DNA from: Membranipora membranacea
Lineage: Eukaryota; Bryozoa; Gymnolaemata; Cheilostomatida; Membraniporidae
Direction: 5' to 3'
NCBI GenBank assembly: GCA_914767715.1
Contig: OU612073.1
Coordinates: forward strand, 14,694,001-14,758,000
DNA length: 64,000 nt
A program made the position numbers and the translations under genes. The notes under the pieces were generated by a model, which worked only from the letters and a program-made list of their open reading frames with translations, was not told the origin of the DNA and did no database searches. Within the stretch, counting starts at the first letter, position 1, and each line of letters starts with the position of its first letter. Of the stretch, positions 1 to 12,732 are shown piece by piece.

Positions 1-1513
1 TTTCATATTGATTTTCTTGAGATGTACTTCAGGTTGATTGATGATTACTTATTGATCGATCTGAATACGTTGAAAATGTATATATATGATCTCATTCACA
101 TAATTAAAATTTGGTGCTGTCATAAAAATTAATTATAAATAAATTTGTAAATCAATACAAATAATCAATTTACCGAACTTTACAAACAGACTTTTGCTAG
201 CAAGAGCTGTGTGGTGAGGGATCCTAGCTTTACTGCTGCTTGCACGGCGGGTCGTCTCGATAGCTTGTTTTGGCAGTAGTTGATGCATGCCATTTGTAGA
301 TCATCACAGAGTGGCTCGATGTTAGTGTCTCGGAGTTTTTCATCATAGTGGTTTAGCTCGGGACAGATGATCTTCAGCGCCAGTTTCTGTATCGTTTCTG
401 TTTGTTTAGCTGATAATTTAAGTCTTCGTTTTATTGAAATTTCTCTTGATTGATCAGTTATCTGCCCGTATTATCACTTTATTTTTTGTGGGATTTACTT
501 TTACTTGTGATTTTGTGATCCAAACACAAAACGCTTTGAAGCCTACGATCAAAGATTCAAGGAGGCTCCAGGATCCTAGAGGTTATTTGAGGTATTTCTT
601 GAAATTCAAATTTTGAATATTTTTCTAAAGCATACGACCATTAATAGTATGCCATCTGAGACTTTAGATGGGAACTCTCCAATTCTATCATTCATTTCGC
701 TCTGGTTATCATATTTCACCCATAATGGTGTGTTGAGCTTTTTAAATTTTTTGGTGATCATGCAAAACCTCATCTAGATTATTCTGATAATATGAATTAG
801 GAAAGTAAAATCTAATTTCTTATATGAGGCAAAGATAAAGATAAATTTAGGTCTGGTGCTTAGGATCTTTCTATAGAAGCGCATTGATAAGAGGCGATTT
901 TATCTACGAGATACCTCAATTATCACTTTCTCATGTATCACATTCTTCCTGAAGAACAATCATGCCAGATACTAGAGAGCTGAATGCCAAGGGTGCAGTC
1001 ACTGTGTGAAATTGAAATTTGCTTATAGGAAATTAAAGGCCAGGAGTGGTCTTTATCTTATTATTTATTGGTATTTAATACTACAAATACAGAAGGCAAC
1101 ATGACTGACATTCGAGTGTTAAAGCAGTATAATCTTGTGTTGTATTGTATTATGGGAAATCTGTGCAAATATAATATAAGAACAACATTTTTTGCTGACT
1201 TGGAATGTTATGTATCTTTAGTCTGAAACAATGTCAATGTGACAAATTGCTGAAAATCAAACAATCACGAATTCTGAGTACGATCAGATCTTTAAACTAT
1301 TAGTGGGCTGAACTCATTGGGAATTCCAGAAAATTGCATTGTGGGATACTAAACAACATCACAAATTGCAAATGTATTCATTTGTTGATATATACTCATG
1401 ATTAATATAGTTTAATTTCATTATATAGGCTCCTGACACAGCTGCTACATACAAGGTTATTGCATAGATATCATTGACAGTATGATAAATTTTCTGTAGA
1501 AATTCAGTCCGGC

Positions 1514-2763
1514 TCAGATGGGTTTTCTTTGCACACTGCTGCCAGGAGGTGTTCTTGTTGGGTTTCTACATGGACTATTTCCAGATCTAGTAACAAAGTG
1601 AATTTTTTCTGTCATACCTGACTACTAATTGTGAGAAATGACATTAATAATTCAAACTGCTGTGGGCATATTGAGGATCATTAAGTGCAATCTTGACCGA
1701 GAAAATGTGGTACTCACATCAAAAGATGAAGACCAATTGCATCAATTCGAGAAAATAAATTTGAACTCAATTTTGCAAAGCCCTTACTAAGCATTATAGT
1801 TCTATTTTGCAGTTTTATTATCCAGCAGAACACACTTAAGAAGTAACCAATATGTATCTCACCTTTACCTAGCAGCTTGCCCTTGTCTTTGCCTTACTAT
1901 TTGCCTTACTATTCCCTGTGCTGATTGAGCAGCAACCTGAGAATTTGTTAGAATTACTTGAGGCAGTTTCATATTGTGTTGATTTTCTAGCTTAGTGCCA
2001 ACAGTAATGTTTTGAAGGTTTGATTCTCTGTGCATAATGAAAGAACTGGGGAGCTCTACTATCATAGTTGGTCTAGCCCGCGGTGGAGGTGGAGGTCTGT
2101 TGTTGTCAAGGCCAAGTGAAGAGTCTACAAAACAGCAATTAAAGAAGTCTTTCACCACGGTAGCTATGAAAGTTTTAATAATAAAGTTTCACTGTAAAAG
2201 TATGCACCATACTAGATGAATCAGTGGCAACAGAAGTATAATGAGTATAGTTCACATAATCTTATTTTTGTATCTATCCTCTGTGCTGATTGAGCAGATT
2301 GTGCTGCTGGATCTGTCTTGATCTAGGTAGTTGGTAGAATAACTTGCGGCAGTGCAATTTCTAGATTTGAACCATCAGGAGTGTTTTGAAGAATCGGTAC
2401 TCTATGTATAATGAATGAACTGGGGTCCTCTATAATCATAGTTGGTCGAGGCTAAGTCTACAAAAGCACAAGAGTCTACAAAACAATAATGAAAGAAATT
2501 TGCTACAACCATAGCCATGAAAGTTTTAATGACTCGGTTTTTCTCTTAAGATGTTCACCTGCCTAGATAGATCCGTGGTTATAGGTTTGTGAAGAGGTTG
2601 TGGCCTTACATTTTCATCTCATAACAAACACTGAATGATAACATAAATCTTTAGCACTGCAAAAGTGTCATCAAATTACCTCCTAATATTGAGCACCATT
2701 GACGGCAATGAGCATCACCCTAGCTACTAACATACATTCTGAAGGTGTAGGCTTAAACGTCAT
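1514..2763 (-). pseudogene. M1: decayed secreted Pro-rich gene pair
   Basis: Minus-strand remains of two fused family genes. The signal exon (2763-2680) reads MTFKPTPSECMLVARVMLIA and then hits TAG where other copies have the CAG of CQE; it also lacks one base before the donor. Next comes a degenerate exon B (2475 to about 2290) whose polyproline stretch has been deleted and whose donor is gone. A second exon B (2124-1865) is nearly complete (DSSLGLDNNRPPPPPRARPT) but ends AAR-stop, because the usual CGA codon has become TAA just before the GTGAGA donor. Exon C (1586-1514) has Ser in place of the first Cys and ends SSVQRKPI. The second gene has no signal exon here. Confidence 0.75.
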
Positions 2764-3059
2764 CTTGTTTGAATACCTGGAAGGATATAAATTTTCATTT
2801 AGAATATATGAATAAAATGGATCAGTTCAGCTTTCAATGAATGGCTTTTCAGCTTTTTCTGAGCCCTCCCCCCCCTCCCCCAAGCTCTTATCCCCCTAGC
2901 ATTTGTTCACTATGACAATACTCAGTGTCATAAAACGCATGACCTTTATGCTGAAAATGTTTTCTTTGAAAAAACTTCTCTGTTAACAGCATCCCAGTGG
3001 AATGAGATATGTGTGATATTAGATCGAAATATGTGACTGTAAATGAACTTGCTGAAGGT

Positions 3060-3293
3060 CATTCAGCCTCAGTGAGAGTACAAACCTGAATAAATTTATA
3101 GTACTCTCATCCAATCAGAGAGCCAACATATATCACTTTAATGTGTTTTGCAAAAGATTAAGAGACTATAAAACAAAAAATGGGGAATAATAATGATGTA
3201 ATATTGTTTGAAATTGTTATATAGGATCTTAGCGTAAAATAAAACGCATTTAAACACCTTTTATTGTCTCAGGATCAAACTATTCTGACGTCA
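3060..3293 (-). promoter_or_regulatory. Decayed promoter module of M1
   Basis: The distal part of the family promoter is still present on the minus strand: a perfect TGACGTCA at 3286-3293, the CACTTTAATGTG version of the palindrome near 3134-3145 and a CCAAT box near 3112. The TATA stretch that should follow is missing, replaced by unrelated sequence towards 2800-3050. That interval also contains a C-rich run near 2868-2881. Confidence 0.6.
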
Positions 3294-3599
3294 CAAGGTT
3301 TGCTATTATCATGAAGTAACTTTGGTTGAAAAGCGTCGATTAAAAGTCTTCAATGAAATCAATTATGTCAGTCAAATTGCAATATCTTCTAATTTTCAAT
3401 TATCTCTCGGAACAATTTACTCTCTGTACCAGCCCGTTCTATGTCATGGCTATAGCAGTGCCAAGCAGTCTACCTGCTTAGTTTATCTTTTTTTTTTGTG
3501 AAGTAGAGCCCTATAATTGACAAAACATAATGTTGGAACTATTCTCTCCATCTCAATAATGTTACTTATGACTGAATTTAGGGGTTATGCAAAAATTAC

Positions 3600-4085
3600 A
3601 CAAAACACATTGCCTTTTTCAGTATGTTTTCAGTACTTTCATTATACATGCAGTACCAAGCCTTCAAAACATTGCTGTTGGCACTAATCTAGAAAATCGT
3701 GAAATCGCACTGCTGCGAGTTATTCTACCGACAGCTCCACCTGCTTTGGCAGCACAATCTGCTGTTAGGAGAAGGTCAGGTACACGTCGGTTACTTCTTA
3801 TGCATGTATTCCGACCAATGATAAAACTGCAATACATAATAAATATACTCAGAGCTTTGAAAAATGCTGTTAGAGTTTATATTTCCACTCGTCGTTATCG
3901 GTATATATCTGTTGAGTTGTACATGATTATGTTGGCACTCACATCCTCAGTATACCTCAGCATATTAAATCATCAATGGCATTCCTCTCAATTAATATTC
4001 AAGTATGAAATCAAGTATTCAAATTGCTTTTAGATATGGAAACAGACCATGTAGAAACCAAAATACTCAACATAACAGAAATTGA
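3600..4085 (+). pseudogene. P1: 5'-truncated copy, exons B and C
   Basis: Only the second half of exon B remains (to 3774), with the phrases STFIIHAVPSLQNIAVGTNL and RVILPT; the signal exon and the PPPPP segment are absent. The donor has changed from GTGAGA to GTCAGG. Exon C (4034-4085) follows an intact TTTTAG acceptor but has Tyr for the first Cys, then GNRPCRNQNTQHNRN and a stop. With no promoter or start codon it is a relic. Confidence 0.75.
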
Positions 4086-4979
4086 AGATGATCAACTGGA
4101 AATAACAACAGAATTGAGGTATATAAATCCAGTGGCAGGAGGGTCAATCTATCTCGGACTGAATGTCTACAAATAACTGATATATTCAATAACATCTAAG
4201 CGATAACCTGGTTTATATCAGTTCTTTCAGTAGCTTACGTTATGTTAGTGAGCCATTTTCAATCATAAGTATGTACCCACAGATGAACATATTTGCTACA
4301 TAGTATGTTTATGGGTATCCCACAATGCAGTTTTTCTGGAATTTCCGCTGCATCAAGGTAATTGATAGTTCATATGGTAAAGGTCAGATAATACTCGAAC
4401 TCATGATTGTTCGATTTTCAGATATAAATTAGAAGGCCTTATCATATGGACACTGCTTCACGCTAAAGTTACCTACAATGCCATGTCAGAAACTAATTCA
4501 GTTCACATATTATATAAGCAGGGTTTTCCTATAATACAATTCAGCATACTAAATTTATATTCCTTTTACAGTTTAATGCATTCTAGTCATTGGTGTTGCT
4601 ATAGACTATGCTAAGTTAAAATTTGGGTAATAGCCCACGGCGTGAATTATTTGCTATATTTTTGCCTGAGATATTTAGCAGTTTCATATTAACTATATAA
4701 TCAAATAACTATTTCTTTTTGCCTCTCCATTAGTCCACACAAAAATAGAATATTTACTATGATGTTCTGTTCTACAACTAATCATTGATATTAACTACAT
4801 TACAAATATAACCCAATTCTAAATGATAGGTAGCATGACTTCCTTATAGCAATTTCAAGAGCCTTCAGGCAAAAATCACTGGCAACTGATTTCGTTTCAG
4901 AGCTGATAAAAAAATTGTAATACATAAACACGGGCAACAAACAACATAGTATTGAAGAATTTAGCGTACATTTAAATGT

Positions 4980-5330
4980 TTTATGTCTGCGATATGTTTC
5001 TGAAGTTTAATCCTACGAGGATCATGTTTGCTATGATTTGCGTCAGCTGTCTCAGCATGTTGGTAGGAGGGCATTTTATGATAAACAGCTGTAGAAAAAA
5101 CTGATTTATGTCCATTCCTTCATTTTCACACAAACTATCAAGGTGATATTATTATTTATTTTGTACATTGAGCAGCATGACCAAGAACAAGACCAAGATA
5201 AATGATAAATACACCAGGGATTCGAAGCTATGGTTGGGCATTCTGTCTGTTTTTTTGTATGCAACAGCCTACATTTACAATTCATCAGGCCGTTTTGATA
5301 TTTGAATACTGTACATTGCACATTTTAAAA
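4980..5330 (+). repeat. Conserved intergenic block with short reading frame
   Basis: This stretch recurs on plus at about 26320 and 39470, and on minus at about 11573 and 32855. It encodes a short frame containing FNPTRIMF and CVSCLSMLVG, but length and frame differ between copies: stop after the Lys-Asn here, longer at 39477-39761. I see no family promoter or splice link, so I treat it as duplicated flank. The surrounding 4.1-6.3 kb holds no other gene that I can support. Confidence 0.45.
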
Positions 5331-6365
5331 AGTCTACATCATAAATGAGCCATTACAGACCTTTTCTGCATATATTTTTACTTTAATAATGTGAGGTTGA
5401 CTTTTAATGTTGAATTTATTGAGAAAAAACATTTAGAAAAACTTTTGATTCATGTATTTTTTTTTACAACTAAAGCCCATCAATAACGTACGATTTAAAA
5501 CTATGGATTACCAACTAAATGCAGATCAGATACATCAATATTCATTGTGCTTATGTTCAGACTTTAATTTGCAGAAGAAATATTGTGTGAAAACCTATAA
5601 ACACTTAAAACACTTTGTAAAAGAAAAGTTTGTGATTCTGATCAGGAAAAGCCTCACTCTGACAGTTATTATAAATATTAAAATACCAAATAAAATATTA
5701 TTCCGCTCATGAGATGCTAGGGCCTGCTGCTGTGATTGAGTTAAGACACATTTCTGTTCTACAATTGCAAAATGCTCCTGTGCAAAATTGACTATTTTAG
5801 CATAAATTTCTTGAGTATTAGGTTATAGTGTTCATCTGTCACCTCACAATGAAATTGGGTGTGTTCCCGTGTTCCTTTATATGTCATATATTTCCTGAAG
5901 AACAATCATAGATGGAAATTGACAGCTGAAGGCCAAGGTTGCAGTCAATGCGTGAATTCTACCGTGGTAAAATTTGAGTTTGTTCCGTATTGGTCGGCAA
6001 CAATGCAGCGACAGAATGCAATAGGTGTTTAATTATAATATCTATATGAAACAAACAAATATCTCAGGCAATGACGAAAAAAATGATTCAAAGGTATTGA
6101 ACCTGGTCTCACAACACTAATGACTAGAATGCAGCAAACGGTAAAAGGAAAATTATCTTAGTTTATTATTTTGTATTTTAGGAAAAATCTGCTAATATAT
6201 TATGTGAACAAAATTTTCTAATGACTTGGCAATATATGTATATGTATCTATAGCTTATAGAATTGCCCATATGACAAGGTGTTCTATCTAAGGCCTGAAA
6301 ATCAAACAATCCGGAATTCTGAGAATGATCTGAACTGTACCAGAAGTCACCAATATGTATCTCAC

Positions 6366-6645
6366 CTTCGCCTAACAGCTTGGCCATGTCTTTGCCTTGC
6401 TGCTGCTGCCTCTGCAATTATTTTCCTTGGTGATGAAGCAAGGAGGGCTGTTGGATCAGTCTGAATTTGGGAAGTCGGCAGAATAACTCGCGGCTGTGGA
6501 ACTTGTCAAATTTCTATATTAGTGCCAACAGGAATGTTTTGAAGGCTTGGTACTGTATGCATATTGAGAGTGCGGGGGTCCTCAACTATTATAGTTGGTC
6601 TAGCCCTTGGTGGAGGTCTGTTGTTGTTGAGGCCAAGTGAAGAGT
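6366..6645 (-). pseudogene. M2: exon B with internal stop
   Basis: Exon B with a good TTTTGTAG acceptor and an intact AAG/GTGAGA donor. It codes DSSLGLNNNRPPPRARPTII and later QAVRRR, but a TGA interrupts it in the middle where intact copies read CGA in IQNRQVP. Only three prolines remain in the Pro run. No signal exon lies between it and the promoter relic at 6735-6960, so both 5' exons were lost by deletion. Confidence 0.75.
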
Positions 6646-6734
6646 CTACAAAAGGGCATTAAGAGAATGTTTTTACCATCACAGTCATGAAAGAATTCAT
6701 AATTCAGATTGTGCACTAAAAAGTAAATAAGTAA

Positions 6735-6960
6735 AGGGCCACTTAATTGCTCTTAGTTACCAGCAAATTCCAATCAAAACGAACATTTATCACATTTATG
6801 TCTTTTGCATAAGATTAAGAAATACGCCTATGTGACAAAAAATAAACTTTAACAAAGGGGTAACATTGTTTGAAAAAATTCATACAGGATCTTTGTGGGT
6901 CATGTACAAAAAACACATTCTATTGTTTCAGGATCAAACTTTCCAGACGTATCAAGGTCT
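6735..6960 (-). promoter_or_regulatory. Decayed promoter module of M2
   Basis: Recognisable by the TTCTTAATCTTATGCAAAAG block, a partial palindrome (CATAAATGTG) and CCAAT-like sequence near 6772, all minus strand. The TATA element reads TTACTTATTTACTT instead of TATATAAAT, and the CRE-like site has decayed to AGACGTATCA near 6946. Probably inactive. Confidence 0.5.
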
Positions 6961-7534
6961 GCTTACAACATTGAGTAACCATGATCAAAATCCTAGATGA
7001 AAGTATTTGATGAGGTCAATGATATGAGGTAAAATTGCAGTATCCTCTGACACAAAGTTATTTCCAAATCAGAAATACTTTTACAATCGCTGGCCGAGCG
7101 CTTATGAAAGTTGGGACTACTACCTAATATTCAACTTGGATGTTGGTGTGAAAACAAAAGATCAAACTTTATTTGGAATTTCATTAAGTCTCAAAAATGC
7201 TGCGTAAATTTAAGTTGTTTTCAAACGTAATGTTTGATTTTCGATATTTGATGCTATGAATGACATAAAATTTTAAGCATGGATTCGAAACACATCATCA
7301 AACTATTAGCAGCGTCCTATGGTGTATTCGTTGAATGAAAATCACACCCTCTCTCCATTCCCTGTGGAATGATTGGAATGAAATATTGTACTATTGAATT
7401 GGAAAATAAACGCATGTAACTTATTGTGATCACCTTTCTCAACAAAGAATGCTGATTCATTTATTAAGTTTTTTACATCTCAAATGTTATTAATATTGTT
7501 CAATAATATTTGTTCTGTTTGATTCGAGCTGATA

Positions 7535-7820
7535 GAGTCAAGAGTGGTCTAATGGTGAAGGGTACGGACTTTCACTGTTTGAGGTCCAGGTTCGATTCCA
7601 AGCACGGCAGTCATTTCTGATTTGGTACTGGCACACCATATATCCTAGCATACCTGCATAACAGGACTAAAAAAATCAGAGGTCCACTGTGTGTTTGCAC
7701 ACCTACATACAATAAGAAATAACTCCCTCTACATGGGTGTAGGGTGTGGCATGAGTATTATGAGACTGAGTACATATACCCAAAAGAGTTTAACCCTCCT
7801 GCATTAAAGATGATGATGAT
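7535..7820 (+). mobile_element. tRNA-derived SINE, copy 1
   Basis: The element of 286 bp is bounded by the direct repeat GAGCTGATA (7526-7534 and 7821-7829), a target-site duplication. Its head resembles a tRNA-Glu gene: an A box around GTGGTCTAATGGT, TTC in the anticodon position and a clear B box GGTTCGATTCC at 7589-7599. The unrelated body ends in (GAT)n. The same insertion with the same target repeat is at 28946-29231, so it predates the 21-kb duplication. Confidence 0.8.
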
Positions 7821-8729
7821 GAGCTGATAAATCATTTGTAAATCAAACATGGGGTGCCCATTTTCCTGGTTACTTGCAGGAACATTCCCAAATCAGTAAG
7901 CACGAACTACAACCTCTGCTGGAAAAAGTGAGTGCTGTACTTTTTGCCCTAGGATTGTAGAGCTTGTAGCTTTCAACCCTTCCGTGAAATTCAGACCTCT
8001 AAGATCCAGGCAGAAAAAACTCAAATAATGCAGTACAAATTTGCATAGTTATAATTTCACTTGTCATCCTGAAATCCTAGAAAGAAGCCAACCAAATAAT
8101 CATCTATTTATGGCGTCTGTATCCTGAACTAAGTACCAAAGAACTAAGTCATCTGAGATAAATTAGAGTAAAATACGTGATCTGCAGTAAATCAATGGTA
8201 CAAAGCCAAGTGCCTTTTGAATCATATTCAAATTCTGATGTGGGTAATGCTTAATAAATTTTACAAACTTCAAGACATTGATGTGGCTCATCACGCTTGT
8301 TAGGATAGTCTGTTGGAAGTATTGGATGCCTCTATGATACTCAGACCAGCCTGCAAATTGAGGGTAATATGACAATGTTTTGTGTTTGCGTTGTATGGTG
8401 AATGTCGCACTGGCTGAGCAGTACAAAGTGATATCTGGTGTTTAGATAAACTGTTAAAATAGACCTTAGCTATGTTGAAATTCATATTTACAAAGCATTG
8501 TATAGTCTTTCAATTTTAAATTTGGTTGCTTAAATATCAAAATTGATAAAAACAATTCAGAAGTAGCCCCAACTCTATTTTATTTCATAAATGGTGTTGC
8601 TCTGGGCCAGCAATCGTTGAAGTATTTCTATTGAGAAAAAACTTTGTGTCAGAGGATATTGCAATTTAACTCACAAAATTGATCACATCCGAGTCCTCTA
8701 AGTTTTAACCGATGTTGCTTCATGATGAA

Positions 8730-9086
8730 AGCGCACATTGTTATGTCAGAATAGTTTCATCCTATCACAACAGATTGTGTTTTTGTAAGTTTGACATTTA
8801 GATCCTGTATAATTACTTTTAAAGGATATCTCACATTTGTGAAAGTTCATTTTTTGTCTCGACGCTGATTTCTTAATCTTGAGCAAAACACATAAATGTG
8901 ATTATGTTGGTTCTCTGATTGGATGATAGGCCAATAGATTTCATCAGGTTTGTACTATCACAGACGCTTAATGGCCTTGCTGCAGGTAACTACGAGCAAT
9001 CGAGTGTCCCATTGCTATATAAATACCCGGCTGTTGGTTCAATTGGACACAGACAAACTGATACTGAAACAGAACACACTGATTTT
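8730..9086 (+). promoter_or_regulatory. P2 promoter and non-coding exon 1
   Basis: Plus-strand family promoter: TTTCTTAATCTTGAGC from 8870, the palindrome CACATAAATGTG at 8889-8900, a reverse CCAAT box (ATTGG) at 8918-8922 and TATATAAAT at 9016-9024. A short leader exon would start near 9045 and end at 9086, before GTAAGT. The usual TGACGTCA has decayed to TATGTCAG near 8746. Sequence 7830-8730 shows nothing but distal family flank. Confidence 0.7.
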
Positions 9087-9443
9087 GTAAGTTCATTTCT
9101 TGTCTCTTTCTTAATTCAGCTTTATAAATTAATTCCTTACAATGATTACACTGGGATGCTGTCAAATTTATACATTTTTATGCCTTTTAAAGCCAAACAT
9201 TACACAAATATCCTGCTATATTTTTCTGCTACAGTTTTGGGTGTCTGGTGGGCTCAGAATCAGTTGCAAAGCCAATCACTGAACGCTGAATCGAATCTTA
9301 TTGTCCGGATGACGGAGAAGTTGGATAAAATTTAATGCTCTCATAGAAGGATGGATACCAAAAGTGAGAATTTATTAAATGTTATCAGATCCATTAATGA
9401 ATTCATATATATAAGTTTCTTTTCTTCCAGGTTGTGAAATAAG

Positions 9444-9996
9444 ATGATGTTCAAGTCTACACCGTCAGAATGCATGCTAGTAGCTATGGTGATGCTCATT
9501 GTCATCAATGGTGCTCGATGCCAGGAAGGTAAGTTCATGATACTTTACTGCCATTGATGACTTATACTACAGTTCAGTGTACAATGTTTGTTATAAGATT
9601 AATATGTGAGGAGACAACCTCCTCATACTCCTGTAGCCCCTGAACCATCGAGGCTGGTGCAGGTTTTTGGAATGAATCATGAACACTTTCATGGCTATGA
9701 AAGTAGAAAAATTCTTTCATTGCTGTATTGTAGACTCTTCACTTGGCCTTAACAACAACAGACCTCCACCTCCACCAAGGGCTATACCAACTATGATAGT
9801 TGAGCCCAGTACTTTCAATATAGATAGAGTACAAAACCTTCAAAACAATCCTGTTGGCAGTAATATACAAAATCGAAAAGTTCCACTGCCGCAAGTTATT
9901 CTACCGACTTCCCAGATTCAGATTGATCCAACAGGTCTTCCTTCTTCATCAGCAAGGAGAATAATTGTAGAGGCAGCAGCAGCAAGGCAAAGATAA
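9444..9996 (+). CDS. P2: secreted Pro-rich protein, C-terminally clipped
   Basis: Coding exons are 9444-9528 and 9734-9996, giving 115 aa. The first codes the 28-residue signal segment MMFKSTPSECMLVAMVMLIV followed by INGARCQE; the start is the first ATG of a Met-Met pair, after an in-frame TAA in the leader. The mature part opens DSSLGLNNNRPPPPPRAIPT and continues through VPLPQVILPTSQIQIDP to AAAARQR. The sister P2' reads on through QGQTVRRR; here CAA has become TAA, and the donor after it has also changed from GTGAGA to ATGAGA. No exon C follows. A polyadenylation signal, AATAAA, lies at 10404-10409. Secretion is a strong inference; function is unknown. The protein may still be made, shortened by eight residues. 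Confidence 0.6.
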
Positions 9997-10403
9997 GGCC
10001 AAACTGTTAGGCGAAGATGAGATATATATTGGTGACTTCTGGTACAGTTCAGATCATTCTCAGAATTCCCGATTGGATGATTTTTAGGCATTAGATAGAA
10101 CACCTTGTCCTATGGACACTGCTTCAAGCTATAGAAACATATACATATATTGCCAAGTCAGTAGACAATTTTGTTCGCATAATATATTAGCAGATTTTTC
10201 CTAAAATAATAAATAATGAACTAAGATAATTTTCCTTTTACTGTTTGCTGCATTCTAGTCATTAGTGTTGCGAGACTAGGATTAATACCTGTAATACCTT
10301 AATATAATGATTTTGTTTCATCGCTGTCAGAGATATTTATTTGTTTCATATAGATCTTATAATTAAAGACCTATTGCATTCTGTCACTGTATTACTGCTG
10401 ACC

Positions 10404-10409
10404 AATAAA
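10404..10409 (+). terminator. Polyadenylation signal after P2
   Basis: AATAAA within GACCAATAAAGAA. The same context follows P2' (31686-31691), P3 (15896-15901), P4 (20758-20763) and, on minus, M5 (40437-40442), so it marks the common 3' end of the family. The flank from 10410 to 12150 holds no supported gene. Confidence 0.55.
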
Positions 10410-12149
10410 GAACAAACTCAAAACTACTTCCGGCTTTTTTCCCTCTAACCACGATAAAATTCACGCATTGACTGCAACCTTGGGCTCAGCTGTCAAGTTC
10501 CATCTATGATTGTTTTTTAGGAAATATTTGAGATATTAAGGGACACAGGAACACACCCAACTTTATCGTAAGGTAATTGATGACCACTTTAACCTCTTAT
10601 ACAAGATTTTTGTTTTAGAAATTGTGTTTTAAAACAAATAAACAAAATTACGCTAATAAATTTTGCACAGGAGCATTTTGCAACTGTAGAACAGAGCTGT
10701 ATCTTAAATCATTTACAGCAGCAGGCCCTAGCATCTCATAAGTGGAATAATATCTAATTTGGTTTTTTAAAATTTATAATAACTGTCAGAGTGAGGCTTT
10801 TCCTGATCACAATCCGAAAATTTTCTTTTACAAAGTGTTTTAAGTTTATAGGTTTTCACACAATATATTTTGTGCAAATTAAAGTCTGAACACAAGCACA
10901 TTGAATATTGATGGATCTGATCTGCTTTTAGTTGGTAATCCATAAATTCAGATGGTACGTTATTGGTGGCCATTAGCTGTAGAAAAAATACATGCAATTT
11001 TCAGAAATACTCAGAGGTAACTGTCTGCTTTTGCATGCTGAGCCTTCAAAGTTTTTTTATCAATAAATTCAACAGTAAAAGTCAACCTCACAATATTAAA
11101 GTAATAATCTATGCAGAAAAGGTCCGGAATGGCTCATTTATGATGTACACTTGTCAAATAGTGCAATGTACTGTATTGAAATATCAAAACAGCCTGATGA
11201 ATTGTAAATGTTGGCTGTTGCATAAAAAATCAAACAGAAAGCTAAACCATAACTTCGAATCCCTGGTGTATTTATAATCTATCTTGGTCTTGTTCTTGGT
11301 CAAGCTGCTCAATGTACAAAATAAATATCAATATCACCTTGGTTGTTTGCATTATGTTTTTTTTGTATATATATACTTTATTATAAGCACCGACCAATGT
11401 ATCTTGACAAATGGGCCTTTGTGAAAATGAAGGAATGGAGTCAAATGAGTTTTTAAACAGCAGTTTATTATAAAATGCTGTCCTAACAACATTCTGAGAC
11501 AGCTGAGGCAAATCACAGCAAACATGATCCTCGTAGGATTAAACTTTAGAAACATATCGCATACATAAAGCATTTAAATTAATGCTAAGTTCTTCAATAC
11601 TTCAATGTTGTATGTTGCCTGTATTTATGTATTACAATTTATTTATCACCCTGATACCCTAATTATCTTGTATAAAACGCAAAGTATACACGTGGATAAA
11701 TAATACATCCTTGACATTTTGCTTTGTTTGGAACCCATGCTATCTATCATTTAGAATTGGGTTATTTTTGTAATGTAGTTAACATCAATGATTAGTTGTA
11801 GAACAGAACATCAAAGTAAATGTTCCCGAATAAATCAGCCTTTAACTTATTATTTATTTGTGTAGACTAATGGAGAGACAGAAGGAAATAGTTGTTTGAT
11901 TATAAAGTTAATATGAAACCGATAAATATCTCAGGCAAAAATATAGTAAATAATTCAAGCCGTGGGCTGTTACCCAAATTTTTACTTAACATAGTCTATA
12001 GCAACACCAATGACTAGAATGTATTAAACTGTAAATGGAATATAATTTTAGTATACTGAATTGTACTATAGGAAAACTCTGCTTATATAATATGTGAACA
12101 GAATCAGTTTCTGACATGGATTTTATGTAACTTTAGCTTGTGTCCACAT

Positions 12150-12300
12150 ACTAATAATAATAATACTGTTTATTTATGAAACGCTTAATAAAATTGTTTA
12201 AAAACAATGATTTCTAAGCGCTGTACATGTGATAAAAGGTTAAAATAGAAACATATACTATGAAATAAGCTTGCTGGTAAAATTAATAAAATTGATTAAA
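12150..12300. repeat. Short dispersed repeat fragment
   Basis: An (AAT)n stretch followed by TTTATTTATGAAACGCTTAA and a terminal TTTCTAAGCGCTGTAC. The GCGCTT-type ends and AT-rich body look like a common short interspersed repeat. The copy at about 33415-33480 has lost the TTTCTAAGCGCTGTAC part. Confidence 0.4.
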
Positions 12301-12732
12301 ATATTGTTATCATGAAAATAATCAATGTACTGAGAAAAAAATGATGAAAGTTAAGGTAATTGAGATAATTAAAACCTACAAGTGGCAACTGCCCAGCACC
12401 TAAAAATCCACTAGAAAACCTAAATATACGCGTCCCGGAAAAGATACGTTTTATGACAAGGCTTTCTAATTTATATCTGAAAATCAAACAATCATAAATA
12501 TGAGTATGATTTGACCTTTACCATATGAACTATCAATTACCTTAACGCAGTGGAAATTCCAGAAAAATTGCATTGTGGGATACTTATTAACATACTATAT
12601 AGCAAATATGTTCATGTGTGGGTACATACTTTTGATTGAAAGTGGCTTACTGACATGAACAACTGATAAAACCAGGTTTTCGCTTAGATGTAATTGAATA
12701 TATTAGTTATTTGTATTGCTACTTCCAGTTGA

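Larger units (their letters stand above)
4300..12620. repeat. Large inverted repeat inside the duplicated unit
   Basis: Sequence at about 4.3-6.7 kb reappears reverse-complemented at about 9.7-12.6 kb. Examples are the minus exon B at 6366-6645 against the plus exon B at 9734-9996, and 4980-5150 against 11450-11573. The spacer of about 3 kb holds the SINE and the P2 promoter. The same palindromic arrangement is present in copy 2 (about 25.7-33.9 kb). Confidence 0.75.

Noticed and set aside
2868-2881. C-rich run as a regulatory G-quadruplex
   Set aside because: A short homopolymer-like run in the decayed M1 intron, repeated only because the block is duplicated; too few separate G tracts.
7545-7615. 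Genuine tRNA-Glu gene
   Set aside because: The head is too diverged for a clean cloverleaf and is followed by a SINE body, (GAT)n tail and target-site repeats.
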